This document shows positions 27,140-34,854 of a DNA stretch of 64,000 nucleotides, one piece after another. A program made the position numbers and the translations under genes. Origin of the DNA: DATBGO01 sp050011895 (GTDB lineage Bacteria; Actinomycetota; Actinomycetes; Streptosporangiales; Streptosporangiaceae). The stretch is from the NCBI GenBank assembly GCA_050011895.1, contig JBEKIF010000010.1, forward strand, positions 62,001 through 126,000. The letters are read 5' to 3'. The notes under the pieces are model-generated. The model was not told the DNA's origin. It was given only the letters and a program-made list of their open reading frames with translations, and did not search any database. Each line of letters begins with the position of its first letter. Within the stretch, counting starts at the first letter, position 1.

Positions 27140-28336
27140 CTAGCTCGCCGCCAGCCGGCGCAGCGCAAGCTCGGCATAGAGCGCGGCACCGTCGGCGAGC
27201 ACCCCGTCATCGAAGACCGCGTCGGCTGAGTGATTGAACGGGGCGGTCGCCGGATCCGAGCCTGGCGGGCAGGCACCCAGCATGACGAAGGCGCCCGGCA
27301 CCTGGGCAAGGACGTAGGAGAAGTCCTCCGCCCCGGTCAGCGGGTTCGGTGCGGCCACGAACTTGCCAGTCCCGAACAGGTCGGTCACGGTGCGCTCGGC
27401 GAACGCGGTCTCGCCGGCGTCATTCACCGTCACCGGGTAACCGTCGACGAACTCAGCGCGCACCGACAGCCCGTGCGCCGAGGTGATGTCCTGCACCAGC
27501 CGTAGCGCAGTGTCCCGGACGCGGGCCCGCGATGCGGGCGAGAACGTTCGGACAGTAGCGCCGAATTGCGCCTCATCGGGAATCACGTTGTCGGCGGTGC
27601 CCGCCTGGAACCGGCCCACCGTGATCACGACCGGGTCGAAGACGTCAAACTGCCTGGTGACCATCGTCTGCAGGGCGGTCACCACCTCGCACGCGACCGG
27701 TATCGGGTCGGCCGCATGGTGCGGCTGCGCGGCGTGGCCGCCACGGCCGCGCACGGTGACCTCGAGCGTGTCAGCCGCGGCCATCATCGTCCCCGGTCGG
27801 CTGGTGCACACCCCGGCGGGAAGCTGGCTCGACATGACATGCAGCCCGAACGCGGCAACCGGTCGCGTCCCGGCCGCATCGAGGACGCCCTCGGCGATCA
27901 TTTTCTCTGCGCCGCCACAGCCTTCCTCGCCCGGCTGGAACATGAATATGACCTTCCCGGCCAGCTCCGCCTGCCGCGATGACAGCAGCCGCGCGGCGCC
28001 GGCCAGCATGGCGGTGTGCAGGTCATGGCCGCACGCGTGCATGACCCCGGCGACCTGCGAGGAGTAGGGCAGGCGGGTGTGCTCGGTGACGGGCAGCGCG
28101 TCCATGTCGGCGCGCAGCAGGACGGTCGCGCCCGGCCGGCTCCCGCGCAGGACGGCCGTGACCGAGCTAAGCGCCTGCCCGCGGGTCACCTCAATCGGTA
28201 GCCCGTCCAGCGCGCGGAGCACCTTCGCCTGGGTCCCGGGCAGGTCAAGGCCGACCTCTGGCTCACGGTGGATGGCCTGGCGCAACGAGGCAAGATCGGC
28301 CGAGATCGCAGCCGCGGTATCACGTGTGCTCGCCAC
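27140..28336 (-). CDS. M20 family metallo-amidohydrolase (hippurate/IAA-amino acid hydrolase-like)
   Basis: A 398-residue M20D peptidase-like hydrolase that splits N-acyl or N-aryl amino acids. Metal and catalytic motifs are LRADMDALPV, MHACGHDLHTAM, FQPGEEGCGG (catalytic Glu pair), FGLHV and GGHAAQPHHAADP, with TGAEDFSYV near the end. GTG 28336 is preceded by AAGGAG. It is divergent from a CorC-like gene; a perfect 38-bp palindrome lies in the shared 195-bp region. Substrate unknown. Confidence 0.9.
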   Translation of the reverse strand: MASTRDTAAAISADLASLRQAIHREPEVGLDLPGTQAKVLRALDGLPIEVTRGQALSSVTAVLRGSRPGATVLLRADMDALPVTEHTRLPYSSQVAGVMHACGHDLHTAMLAGAARLLSSRQAELAGKVIFMFQPGEEGCGGAEKMIAEGVLDAAGTRPVAAFGLHVMSSQLPAGVCTSRPGTMMAAADTLEVTVRGRGGHAAQPHHAADPIPVACEVVTALQTMVTRQFDVFDPVVITVGRFQAGTADNVIPDEAQFGATVRTFSPASRARVRDTALRLVQDITSAHGLSVRAEFVDGYPVTVNDAGETAFAERTVTDLFGTGKFVAAPNPLTGAEDFSYVLAQVPGAFVMLGACPPGSDPATAPFNHSADAVFDDGVLADGAALYAELALRRLAAS

Positions 28337-28428
28337 AGTCTTTCGTCTCCTTCGCGCCGCTCACCTGCATCACCTGATGCGTCCGGTTATGTTCCACCAA
28401 GAATCGCATGATCACGCCGGACTGCTTA

Positions 28429-28466
28429 GACTGGGCCGACACCGCAATTGCGGTGTCGGCCCAGTC
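28429..28466. repeat. Perfect 38-bp palindrome in a divergent intergenic region
   Basis: Bases 28429-28466 equal their own reverse complement at every position. As RNA or extruded DNA it would make a 17-bp stem with an AATT loop; the arm starts GACTGGGCCGACACCGC. It lies 92 bp upstream of the amidohydrolase start and 65 bp upstream of the CorC-like start, with no T-tract on either side. Confidence 0.95.
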
Positions 28467-28531
28467 GTCGATGGAACCGCCGGCCCGCGGCCGCCACTAT
28501 CGGCAGAATTCGCGAGGTCAGGGATCCGGAC

Positions 28532-29848
28532 GTGAATGGCGTCGGCTGGGACATCATCCTTGTGCTGGCCATCATCCTCATCGGCGGCTTCTTCGCCGCC
28601 GCCGAAATGGCCCTTGTCTCACTTCGCGAGGGCCAGCTACGATCGCTGGCCAGGCGCGGCAAGCGCGGCCAGCGGGCTGCGAAACTCGCCCACGACCCCA
28701 ACAGGTTCCTCTCCGCGGTCCAGATCGGCGTGACCCTGGCGACCCTGCTCTCCGGCGCCGTCGGGGCGGCCACCCTCGCTGGCGATCTGCGAAAGAGCCT
28801 CGTCCACCGCGTGCCGCCCGGACTGGCGTCCGCGCTCTCGATCGTCGTGGTAACGCTGGTGATCTCGTTCTTCACGCTGATCTTCGGCGAGCTGGCTCCG
28901 AAGCGGATCGCCCTGCAGCGCTCCGAGCGCGTCGCCACGGCGGCCGCTCCGCTGCTTGACCGCCTCGCCACGGTGGCCAGGCCGCTGGTCTGGCTGCTGT
29001 CCAAGTGCACCAACCTAGTGGTGACGGTTCTGGGCGGCGATCCGGCTGTTGCCCGCGGCGTCATGACCGAGCAGGAACTGCGCGACCTGGTGGCCGGGCA
29101 CCAGGCGCTGTCGGCAGACGAGCGGCACATCGTCGGCGAGGTATTCGACGCGGGCAAACGCCAGATCCGGGAGGTGCTTGTACCAAGGACCGAGGTGGAG
29201 TTCCTGCCAGCCACCTTGCTGCTGACGGAGGCGGCATCGATAGCGGCGGGTTCCCCTTATACGCGCTTCCCCGTCTACCAGGAGTCCTACGACGACGTGA
29301 TCGGCTTCGTGCACGCCCGCGATCTGTTCGACCGAGATGCGGCGCCGGCCGCGCGGGTGGGGGAGGTCATCCGCCCGGTGAAGCTGCTGCCGATCAGCAA
29401 GACGGTCCTGTCGGCGTTGTCGGAGATGCGGCGGGACCATGCGCACCTGGCCATCGTGCTGGACGAGTACGGCGGTACGGCCGGCATCATCACCCTGGAA
29501 GACCTCGTCGAGGAGCTCATCGGGGATATCCAGGACGAATATGACATTGACGTGGGTCACGCCAAGCAGCTGCGCGGCGGCGAGGTGGAGGTCGACGGTC
29601 TGCTGAATCTGGATGAGTTCGCGGAGGAGACCGGGGTCGAGCTTCCCGAGGGCCCTTACGAGACGGTGGCAGGCTATGTCCTGGCCGTGCTCGGCCACCT
29701 GCCCGGTGAGGGCGAGTCGGTGGAGGTATCCGGGCGCAAGCTCGCCGTCACCCAGCTGGATGGCAGGCGGATAGCCAGAGTCAGGGTAGGCCACCCGCTG
29801 CCCGCCGCTGCTGACGGGCAGGCCGAGGCCGACACGGCGGCCCACTAG
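28532..29848 (+). CDS. CNNM/CorC-family membrane protein (DUF21-CBS-CorC_HlyC)
   Basis: The protein of 438 residues has an N-terminal DUF21 domain with about three to four membrane helices (starting GWDIILVLAIILIGGFFAAA), two CBS domains (about residues 185-310) including RTEVEFLPATLL and VLDEYGGTAGIITLEDLVEE, and a C-terminal CorC_HlyC domain. Relatives are called hemolysin C or CorC and are thought to move Mg2+ or Co2+. The DEYGGTAG motif is typical. GTG 28532 is used because GGTCAGGG is upstream and the preceding translated sequence crosses the palindrome. Confidence 0.88.
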   Translation: MNGVGWDIILVLAIILIGGFFAAAEMALVSLREGQLRSLARRGKRGQRAAKLAHDPNRFLSAVQIGVTLATLLSGAVGAATLAGDLRKSLVHRVPPGLASALSIVVVTLVISFFTLIFGELAPKRIALQRSERVATAAAPLLDRLATVARPLVWLLSKCTNLVVTVLGGDPAVARGVMTEQELRDLVAGHQALSADERHIVGEVFDAGKRQIREVLVPRTEVEFLPATLLLTEAASIAAGSPYTRFPVYQESYDDVIGFVHARDLFDRDAAPAARVGEVIRPVKLLPISKTVLSALSEMRRDHAHLAIVLDEYGGTAGIITLEDLVEELIGDIQDEYDIDVGHAKQLRGGEVEVDGLLNLDEFAEETGVELPEGPYETVAGYVLAVLGHLPGEGESVEVSGRKLAVTQLDGRRIARVRVGHPLPAAADGQAEADTAAH

Positions 29849-29933
29849 ACTGGGCGGCCTGGCTCGGCCGGTGTCCTGGCCGGCATCCCGCGCCGGGGCG
29901 CCCCACGAGGCTGCGCCCGGGGAAGGCGGCCAC

Positions 29934-31688
29934 GTGCGCTCATCTGGTGACTCCGGGACGCGCCCCGGCGCGCCCGACACCGTTCTCGTCGTTGATTTCG
30001 GCGCCCAGTACGCCCAGCTGATCGCGCGCCGGGTGCGCGAGTGCCGGGTGTACTCGCAGATCGTGCCGCCCACGATGACAGTCGAGCGGATGCTCGAGCT
30101 GCGGCCAGCGGCGATCATCCTGTCCGGCGGCCCGGCGTCCGTCTACGCGGCCGGGGCGCCGGCCCCGCCGGCTGGCCTGCTGGACGCCGGGATCCCGGTT
30201 CTCGGTATCTGCTACGGCTTCCAGCTGATGGTGTCTGGGCTGGGCGGCCGGGTGGAGCGTACCGGTGGCGGTGAGTACGGGGCCACCGAGCTCGAGCTGC
30301 TTCCGCCCGGTCCGCCGGACGCCGCACGGGACGGCACCGTGGCGGACGGCCCTGCCGCGGACGGGACTGCCGCGGACGGGACTGCCGCAGACGGGACTGC
30401 CGCGGACAGGACCGCCGCGGACGCCGCGGACGCCGCGGGTACGGCTCGTGCCGGTGGCGCCCTGCTCGGTGGCGCCCTGCTCGGCGGCCTGCCCGGCCGC
30501 CAGCAGGTCTGGATGTCGCACGGCGACAGCTGCGCGGTGGCGCCGCCCGGCTTTGCCGTGACGGCCCGAACGGCGGCGACGCCGGTCGCGGCGGCCGAAG
30601 ATCCCGGCCGCCGCCTCTACGGCGTTCAGTTCCACCCGGAGGTAGCCCATACCGAGCACGGGATGGCCGTGCTGCGCGCGTTCCTTGCCGCCGCCGGCTG
30701 CCGTCCCACCTGGACGACAAGCGGTGTCATCGAGGAGCAGGTGGAACGCATCCGCGAGCAGGTCGGCTCCGGCCGGGCGATCTGCGGCCTGTCCGGCGGG
30801 GTCGACTCCGCGGTCGCTGCCGCCCTTGTACAGCGGGCGATCGGATCCAGGCTGACCTGTGTCTTCGTCGACCACGGCCTGCTTCGCGCTGGCGAGGCCA
30901 AGCAAGTCGAACAGGACTTCGTGGCTGCCACCGGGGTTGATCTGAAGGTCGTGGACGCGGCAGCGGAGTTCGTCGCTGCCCTGGCCGGCGTGACCGACCC
31001 GGAGCAGAAACGCAAGATCATCGGACGCGAGTTCATCCGCGCGTTCGAGCAGGCCGAGCGGGAGATCGCGGCCGAGGCGGGCAGCCACGGGGACGCGGTG
31101 CGTTTCCTCGTCCAGGGCACCCTCTACCCGGACGTGGTGGAGTCCGGCGGCGGGGCGCACGCGGCCAGCATCAAGTCCCACCACAATGTCGGCGGCCTGC
31201 CCGAGGACCTCGGGTTCGAGCTGGTGGAGCCGCTGCGCGCACTGTTCAAGGACGAAGTGCGCCAGGTCGGCGTCGAGCTCGGCCTGCCGGCGGAGATCGT
31301 CTGGCGGCAGCCGTTCCCCGGACCTGGCCTCGCGGTCCGGATCATCGGCGAGGTCTCGCCGCAACGGCTGCGGATCGCGGCCGCGGCCGACGCGATCGCC
31401 CGCGAGGAACTCTCGGCGGCCGGCCTGGACCGCGAGATCTGGCAGTGCCCGGTGGTGCTTCTCGCCGATGTGCGCTCGGTCGGCGTGCAAGGCGACGGGC
31501 GCAGCTACGGTTACCCGGTCGTGCTACGCCCGGTGACCAGCGAGGACGCGATGACGGCCGACTGGGCACGGCTCCCTGACACGGTGCTGGCCAGGATCTC
31601 AACCCGGATCACCAACGAGGTGCCCGAGGTCAACCGGGTCGTGCTCGATGTGACGAGCAAGCCGCCCGCCACCATCGAGTGGGAGTAA
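29934..31688 (+). CDS. guaA: GMP synthase (glutamine-hydrolysing) with repeat insertion
   Basis: This 584-residue enzyme amidates XMP to GMP. The class I glutaminase half has C93 in GICYGFQ and His/Glu in FHPEV; the synthetase half has the PP-loop SGGVDSAV, and the C-terminal dimer domain ends VTSKPPATIEWE. Between TELELLPP (about 125) and QQVWMSHGDS (190) lies an Ala/Asp/Gly/Thr-rich insertion of roughly 45-50 residues with repeated AADGT. Ordinary GuaA has only about 15 residues here. GGAAGG precedes GTG 29934. The gene follows a CorC-like gene by 85 bp. Confidence 0.95.
   Translation: MRSSGDSGTRPGAPDTVLVVDFGAQYAQLIARRVRECRVYSQIVPPTMTVERMLELRPAAIILSGGPASVYAAGAPAPPAGLLDAGIPVLGICYGFQLMVSGLGGRVERTGGGEYGATELELLPPGPPDAARDGTVADGPAADGTAADGTAADGTAADRTAADAADAAGTARAGGALLGGALLGGLPGRQQVWMSHGDSCAVAPPGFAVTARTAATPVAAAEDPGRRLYGVQFHPEVAHTEHGMAVLRAFLAAAGCRPTWTTSGVIEEQVERIREQVGSGRAICGLSGGVDSAVAAALVQRAIGSRLTCVFVDHGLLRAGEAKQVEQDFVAATGVDLKVVDAAAEFVAALAGVTDPEQKRKIIGREFIRAFEQAEREIAAEAGSHGDAVRFLVQGTLYPDVVESGGGAHAASIKSHHNVGGLPEDLGFELVEPLRALFKDEVRQVGVELGLPAEIVWRQPFPGPGLAVRIIGEVSPQRLRIAAAADAIAREELSAAGLDREIWQCPVVLLADVRSVGVQGDGRSYGYPVVLRPVTSEDAMTADWARLPDTVLARISTRITNEVPEVNRVVLDVTSKPPATIEWE
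30339..30432. repeat. 15-bp tandem repeat inside guaA (AADGT)
   Basis: Five to six contiguous units of GCGGACGGGACTGCC and close variants encode AADGT/AADRT in the glutaminase domain of GuaA. The unit length keeps the frame. Confidence 0.88.
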
Positions 31689-31710
31689 GAAACCGCCATC
31701 TACCGGTTTC
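31689..31710 (+). terminator. Possible terminator after guaA
   Basis: GAAACCG pairs with CGGTTTC across an 8-base loop, starting at the base after the guaA stop. The stem is short, and no T-run follows. Confidence 0.35.
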
Positions 31711-32221
31711 CGGCCGTGGCTCCGGCGCTCTCATACTGGGTAGCCGGATGAGATGAGGTCGCTGGTGGCTGGCGCGCAGAGATTCGCTGGAGCGCTGCTG
31801 CTCCGCGCCTTGACCGACACTCCGCGCCGCCAGCTCAACCTGCCGCGGCGGACCCGCGGCCTCACCCCCGCATGCGGGTTTCCTGGTCCAGCCGCCAATA
31901 AGAAACAGGGGTGGCGCCTGGACCCAAACAAGACACGGGGCCCGACGCGCGGTTACCTGCCGCTGGAGGTCAGCGAGTCAAATGTCCCGGAATTGCTTGA
32001 ACAGGCACTCGCTCGCCACGAGCACGCGCTCACGGTGACCATAAACCGGCACATCACAGTGCGGGTGTAGCGGTCGGCGGCGCGTCCGACAGCGACCGGC
32101 TGCCGACGTTTGAGGCACGGCTACATCCGTGATCGGTGATAGCAGTTGCTCATGAAACTCGATTCCCGACCCTGCGAAATTCCGTTGCTGTCGGTGTTGA
32201 GGTTGCGTAGAGTGCCCGGTC
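31711..32221. other. Gene-poor stretch between guaA and the patatin gene
   Basis: About 510 bases with no gene I can support. An open frame of 105 codons at 31753-32070 has mixed composition and no recognisable family. A short palindrome CCCGCATGCGGG sits at 31867-31878. GC content is lower toward 32100-32210, where a promoter for the patatin gene is expected. Confidence 0.4.
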
Positions 32222-33112
32222 GTGAGCGGGCGAGCGTTGGTCCTTGGCGGTGGCGGAGCGGCAGGCAATGCGTGGGAGATCGGCGTCATCGCCGGCCTGT
32301 TTGATGCCGGTTTGGATGTAACCGAGGCCGATCTGATCATCGGGACGTCGGCCGGATCGACGGCCGCGGCCCAGATAACTAGCGCGACCCAACCGGCCGA
32401 ACTGCTTGCCAGCATCCTTGCCGCTGCGCCCCAGCCACGGACTGGTCCGGTCGGATCCGACGGTGGACGTGTTCCGAATGTGCCGGTGGCGGACCTTCTG
32501 GAGAAGACGAGCGGAATCATCGGTGTCGCCGAGGATGCGGCCGACATGCGCCGCAGAATGGGTGCGGCGGCGCTCGAAATGGATGCGGCGTCGGGCGGCT
32601 CCGGGCAAACGCAGCGGCGCGCTGCCGTCGCCGCGCGGCTGCCCAGCCAGCGCTGGCCGCAACGGCCGATGCTCATTGTGGCTGTCGATGCCCATACCGG
32701 TGAACCGGTCGTGTTCGACCGCCACAGCGGAGTCGACCTGGTGGACGCCGTCACCGCCAGCTGTGCCGGGCCCGGCGTTCCTCCGCACAGTATCGGCGGC
32801 AGCCGATACATCGACGGCGGCTACCGATCCAACGAGAATGCCGATCTGGCAGCCGGATACGGGCGGGTGCTGGTGCTGTCACCACTCGGCGGCAGATCAC
32901 GGGCGCCGCTGGACTGGGGCATCCATCTTGCCGCACAGGCCGACGAACTACGCGCACGCGGCAGCAGAGTCGAAACCATCTTCCCGGATAGCAACTCCCG
33001 CGACGCATTCGGCGTCAATCTGATGGATCCGTCGACGCGTCCGCCCGCCGCTCGAGCCGGTTACAACCAAGGCAGAGCCCTTGCCGAGCAGCTCACCGAA
33101 TTCTGGCGCTAA
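32222..33112 (+). CDS. Patatin-like phospholipase family protein
   Basis: The 296-residue product has the full patatin pattern: oxyanion loop ALVLGGGGAAGNAWEIG, nucleophile S43 in GTSAGS and catalytic D198 in YIDGGYRSN. It lacks a signal peptide, so acyl hydrolysis probably takes place on the inner face of the membrane or in the cytoplasm. GTG 32222 is the first possible start. The next 400 bp hold a transposase remnant. It resembles actinobacterial patatin proteins of unknown physiological role. Confidence 0.9.
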   Translation: MSGRALVLGGGGAAGNAWEIGVIAGLFDAGLDVTEADLIIGTSAGSTAAAQITSATQPAELLASILAAAPQPRTGPVGSDGGRVPNVPVADLLEKTSGIIGVAEDAADMRRRMGAAALEMDAASGGSGQTQRRAAVAARLPSQRWPQRPMLIVAVDAHTGEPVVFDRHSGVDLVDAVTASCAGPGVPPHSIGGSRYIDGGYRSNENADLAAGYGRVLVLSPLGGRSRAPLDWGIHLAAQADELRARGSRVETIFPDSNSRDAFGVNLMDPSTRPPAARAGYNQGRALAEQLTEFWR

Positions 33113-33166
33113 CGCATGCGAGACCAGTCGACTCGGCAGGCGTGACGACACCTGCTCACGCCTCGG

Positions 33167-33373
33167 ATGGCCGATGGGCGCGACGTGCCTGACGCTACCT
33201 TCGCCTGCCCTGACCTGACCACGTTCACGCGCCTGGACGAGCTCGGACTTCAGCACCTCACCGTTGCTCGTGTGGCCGACGGGCTCGGGGTGCCGTGGAA
33301 CACCGCGAACGACGCGATCCTGACCGAAGGAAGGCGTCACACCCGCCGCGGGGACAAGTACGTCACCCGAATG
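33167..33373 (+). pseudogene. Remnant of an ISL3-family transposase
   Basis: The frame reads HLTVARVADGLGVPWNTAND, AILTEGRR and then directly HTRRGDKYVT. In ISL3-family transposases these blocks are ARVA..LGVSWNTANDAVLAEGRR and WRHTRRGDKYVTVI, separated by about 20-25 residues that include the start of the catalytic domain. Here that piece is missing, and nothing of the DDE core follows. The sequence is therefore a doubly truncated, internally deleted relic. No terminal inverted repeats were found. Confidence 0.65.
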
Positions 33374-33510
33374 CGCGAGTGCACCGGCACCGGGTGCCAC
33401 GGGATATTCTCCCGACCCAGCTTGAGCACTAGCGTTGGACGGGCGGTGTTCGCTCGGGGGTGTGCTGTTAACGGCTTCCGGGTCGGGCTCCGGCCGGCCA
33501 GGCCGGCCGG

Positions 33511-34701
33511 CTATCTGGCGAAAACGTCATCCAGCCAGTCAAACAACACCTGATGCTGTAGCGGCAGGTTGTTGACCTGGCAATGGGCGTCGGCCCCCTC
33601 GTGCTCGGTAAAAATCCGCAGGCTCTTGCCGGGGCCGCGGGCTTTCTCGTAGAGTTCCCTGGCCTGGCGGACGCACTCCGGCGTATCGCTTTCCCCGGCC
33701 AGGCAGAGCACGGGGCAGGTGATCTGCTCCGGATCGACCTGCCAGGAGCGGGTAATGGCCAGTCCGGCGGCGATGTCGGTCACCCCGAATTGCCATAAAT
33801 ACTTGTCGATGCTCACCCGGGCCGCCGGGCTCATGTTGGCGGCCATTTTCTGCAGCAATCCGCCCATGAACATCGGCGTACGCGCAATCGCGGCCGGCAT
33901 CTCGGCGTTGACGACCTTGCTCACGTCGAGGATGGGCGTACTCGCCGCGCAGGCCTTGAGGCGCTGGTCGCGGGCCGCGCCGCGGGTGACGAAGTAACCG
34001 CCGCCGCCCATGCCGAAGATGGCCAGCCGGCGCGGGTCTACATCGCGTCGGGCCAGCACATGATCCACTACCGCGCGGACCGGCGCGTCGTAGGCTTCGG
34101 TAAAGTGCAGCCCGAGCGCGGGCGTATCGCCTTGACCGGGCAGGTCGGCCAGCAGGAGGTTGTAGCCACGCAGGTAGCCAGCCGCGCCGCCGAAGAAATA
34201 CAAGTCTTCGCAGTAGCTGTCGCCGCCACCGATCTGAATAAGGGTCGGGCCCCGGCGGGCGCCGCGAGAAGCTTTGAGGAACCAGCCGGGCAGCCGCTGG
34301 TCCGCATAGGCGATCTCGACGGCCGCAACGGGCAGCCCGAGATAGCTCATAGCCGCTGCGAAGTCCGCCTTGAACGCGCGCACCCGCTCGATAAACGCCG
34401 GGTCGCGGGGACTCATGAGCTGAACCGCGGAGCGCTCGGCGTTGAAGGCTTTCAGGCAGGTTTCGCCGGCGCTGCGGAGCTTGCCCTGCCTGAGCAGGTC
34501 CGCGGCCCGTTCGCGCAGCAGTTCGGCGAAGTCGTGAAAGGCGTGGACCCAGCTGGCCGGGCTGTGCTCATCAATTTGGGCAGCGATCGAGAATGCCTCG
34601 CCAAAACTCAGCCCGCCATAGGCGCCGTAGCTGAGCATCCACTGGAAGGTGTAGTCGACGTCGGAGTTCTTGAACCGGATCGGCAGCTTGGAACGTTGCA
34701 T
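33511..34701 (-). CDS. Alpha/beta hydrolase, FrsA/Ayg1-like, nucleophile Ser replaced by Gly
   Basis: From ATG 34701 the protein has 396 residues and follows the family of 2,6-dihydroxypseudooxynicotine hydrolase and Ayg1: a helical N-terminal lid (FQWMLSYGAYGGLSFGEAFS), LPGWFLK, DLYFFGGAAGYLRGYN, DLPGQG, and the final acid and base in GESDTP and GADAHCQ. The nucleophile elbow should read GxSxGG but reads IFGMGGGGYF, with G232 at the serine position (codon GGC). Hydrolysis by the usual mechanism is therefore doubtful. Three 14-bp direct repeats lie 30-71 bp upstream of the start. Confidence 0.8.
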   Translation of the reverse strand: MQRSKLPIRFKNSDVDYTFQWMLSYGAYGGLSFGEAFSIAAQIDEHSPASWVHAFHDFAELLRERAADLLRQGKLRSAGETCLKAFNAERSAVQLMSPRDPAFIERVRAFKADFAAAMSYLGLPVAAVEIAYADQRLPGWFLKASRGARRGPTLIQIGGGDSYCEDLYFFGGAAGYLRGYNLLLADLPGQGDTPALGLHFTEAYDAPVRAVVDHVLARRDVDPRRLAIFGMGGGGYFVTRGAARDQRLKACAASTPILDVSKVVNAEMPAAIARTPMFMGGLLQKMAANMSPAARVSIDKYLWQFGVTDIAAGLAITRSWQVDPEQITCPVLCLAGESDTPECVRQARELYEKARGPGKSLRIFTEHEGADAHCQVNNLPLQHQVLFDWLDDVFAR

Positions 34702-34730
34702 CAACCGTCTTTCGGTTACCGTCGTTCTCT

Positions 34731-34772
34731 GTTCTACCGGTACCGTTCTATCAGTACCGTTCTATCAGTACC
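34731..34772. promoter_or_regulatory. Three 14-bp direct repeats upstream of the hydrolase gene
   Basis: GTTCTACCGGTACC is followed immediately by two copies of GTTCTATCAGTACC. Spacing is exactly 14 bp. They occupy positions -30 to -71 relative to the start codon at 34701, where a regulator or the promoter itself would bind. Confidence 0.55.
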
Positions 34773-34854
34773 CGGGGGCGGCACGACGTCATCACCGGCC
34801 ACTGAACCGGTTGAATCCTCGGTCAGGCCAGCCAGCCGCTCAATCGGCCAGCGG

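Noticed and set aside
31753..32070. 105-codon frame after guaA
   Set aside because: No ribosome site, mixed composition and no recognisable domain.
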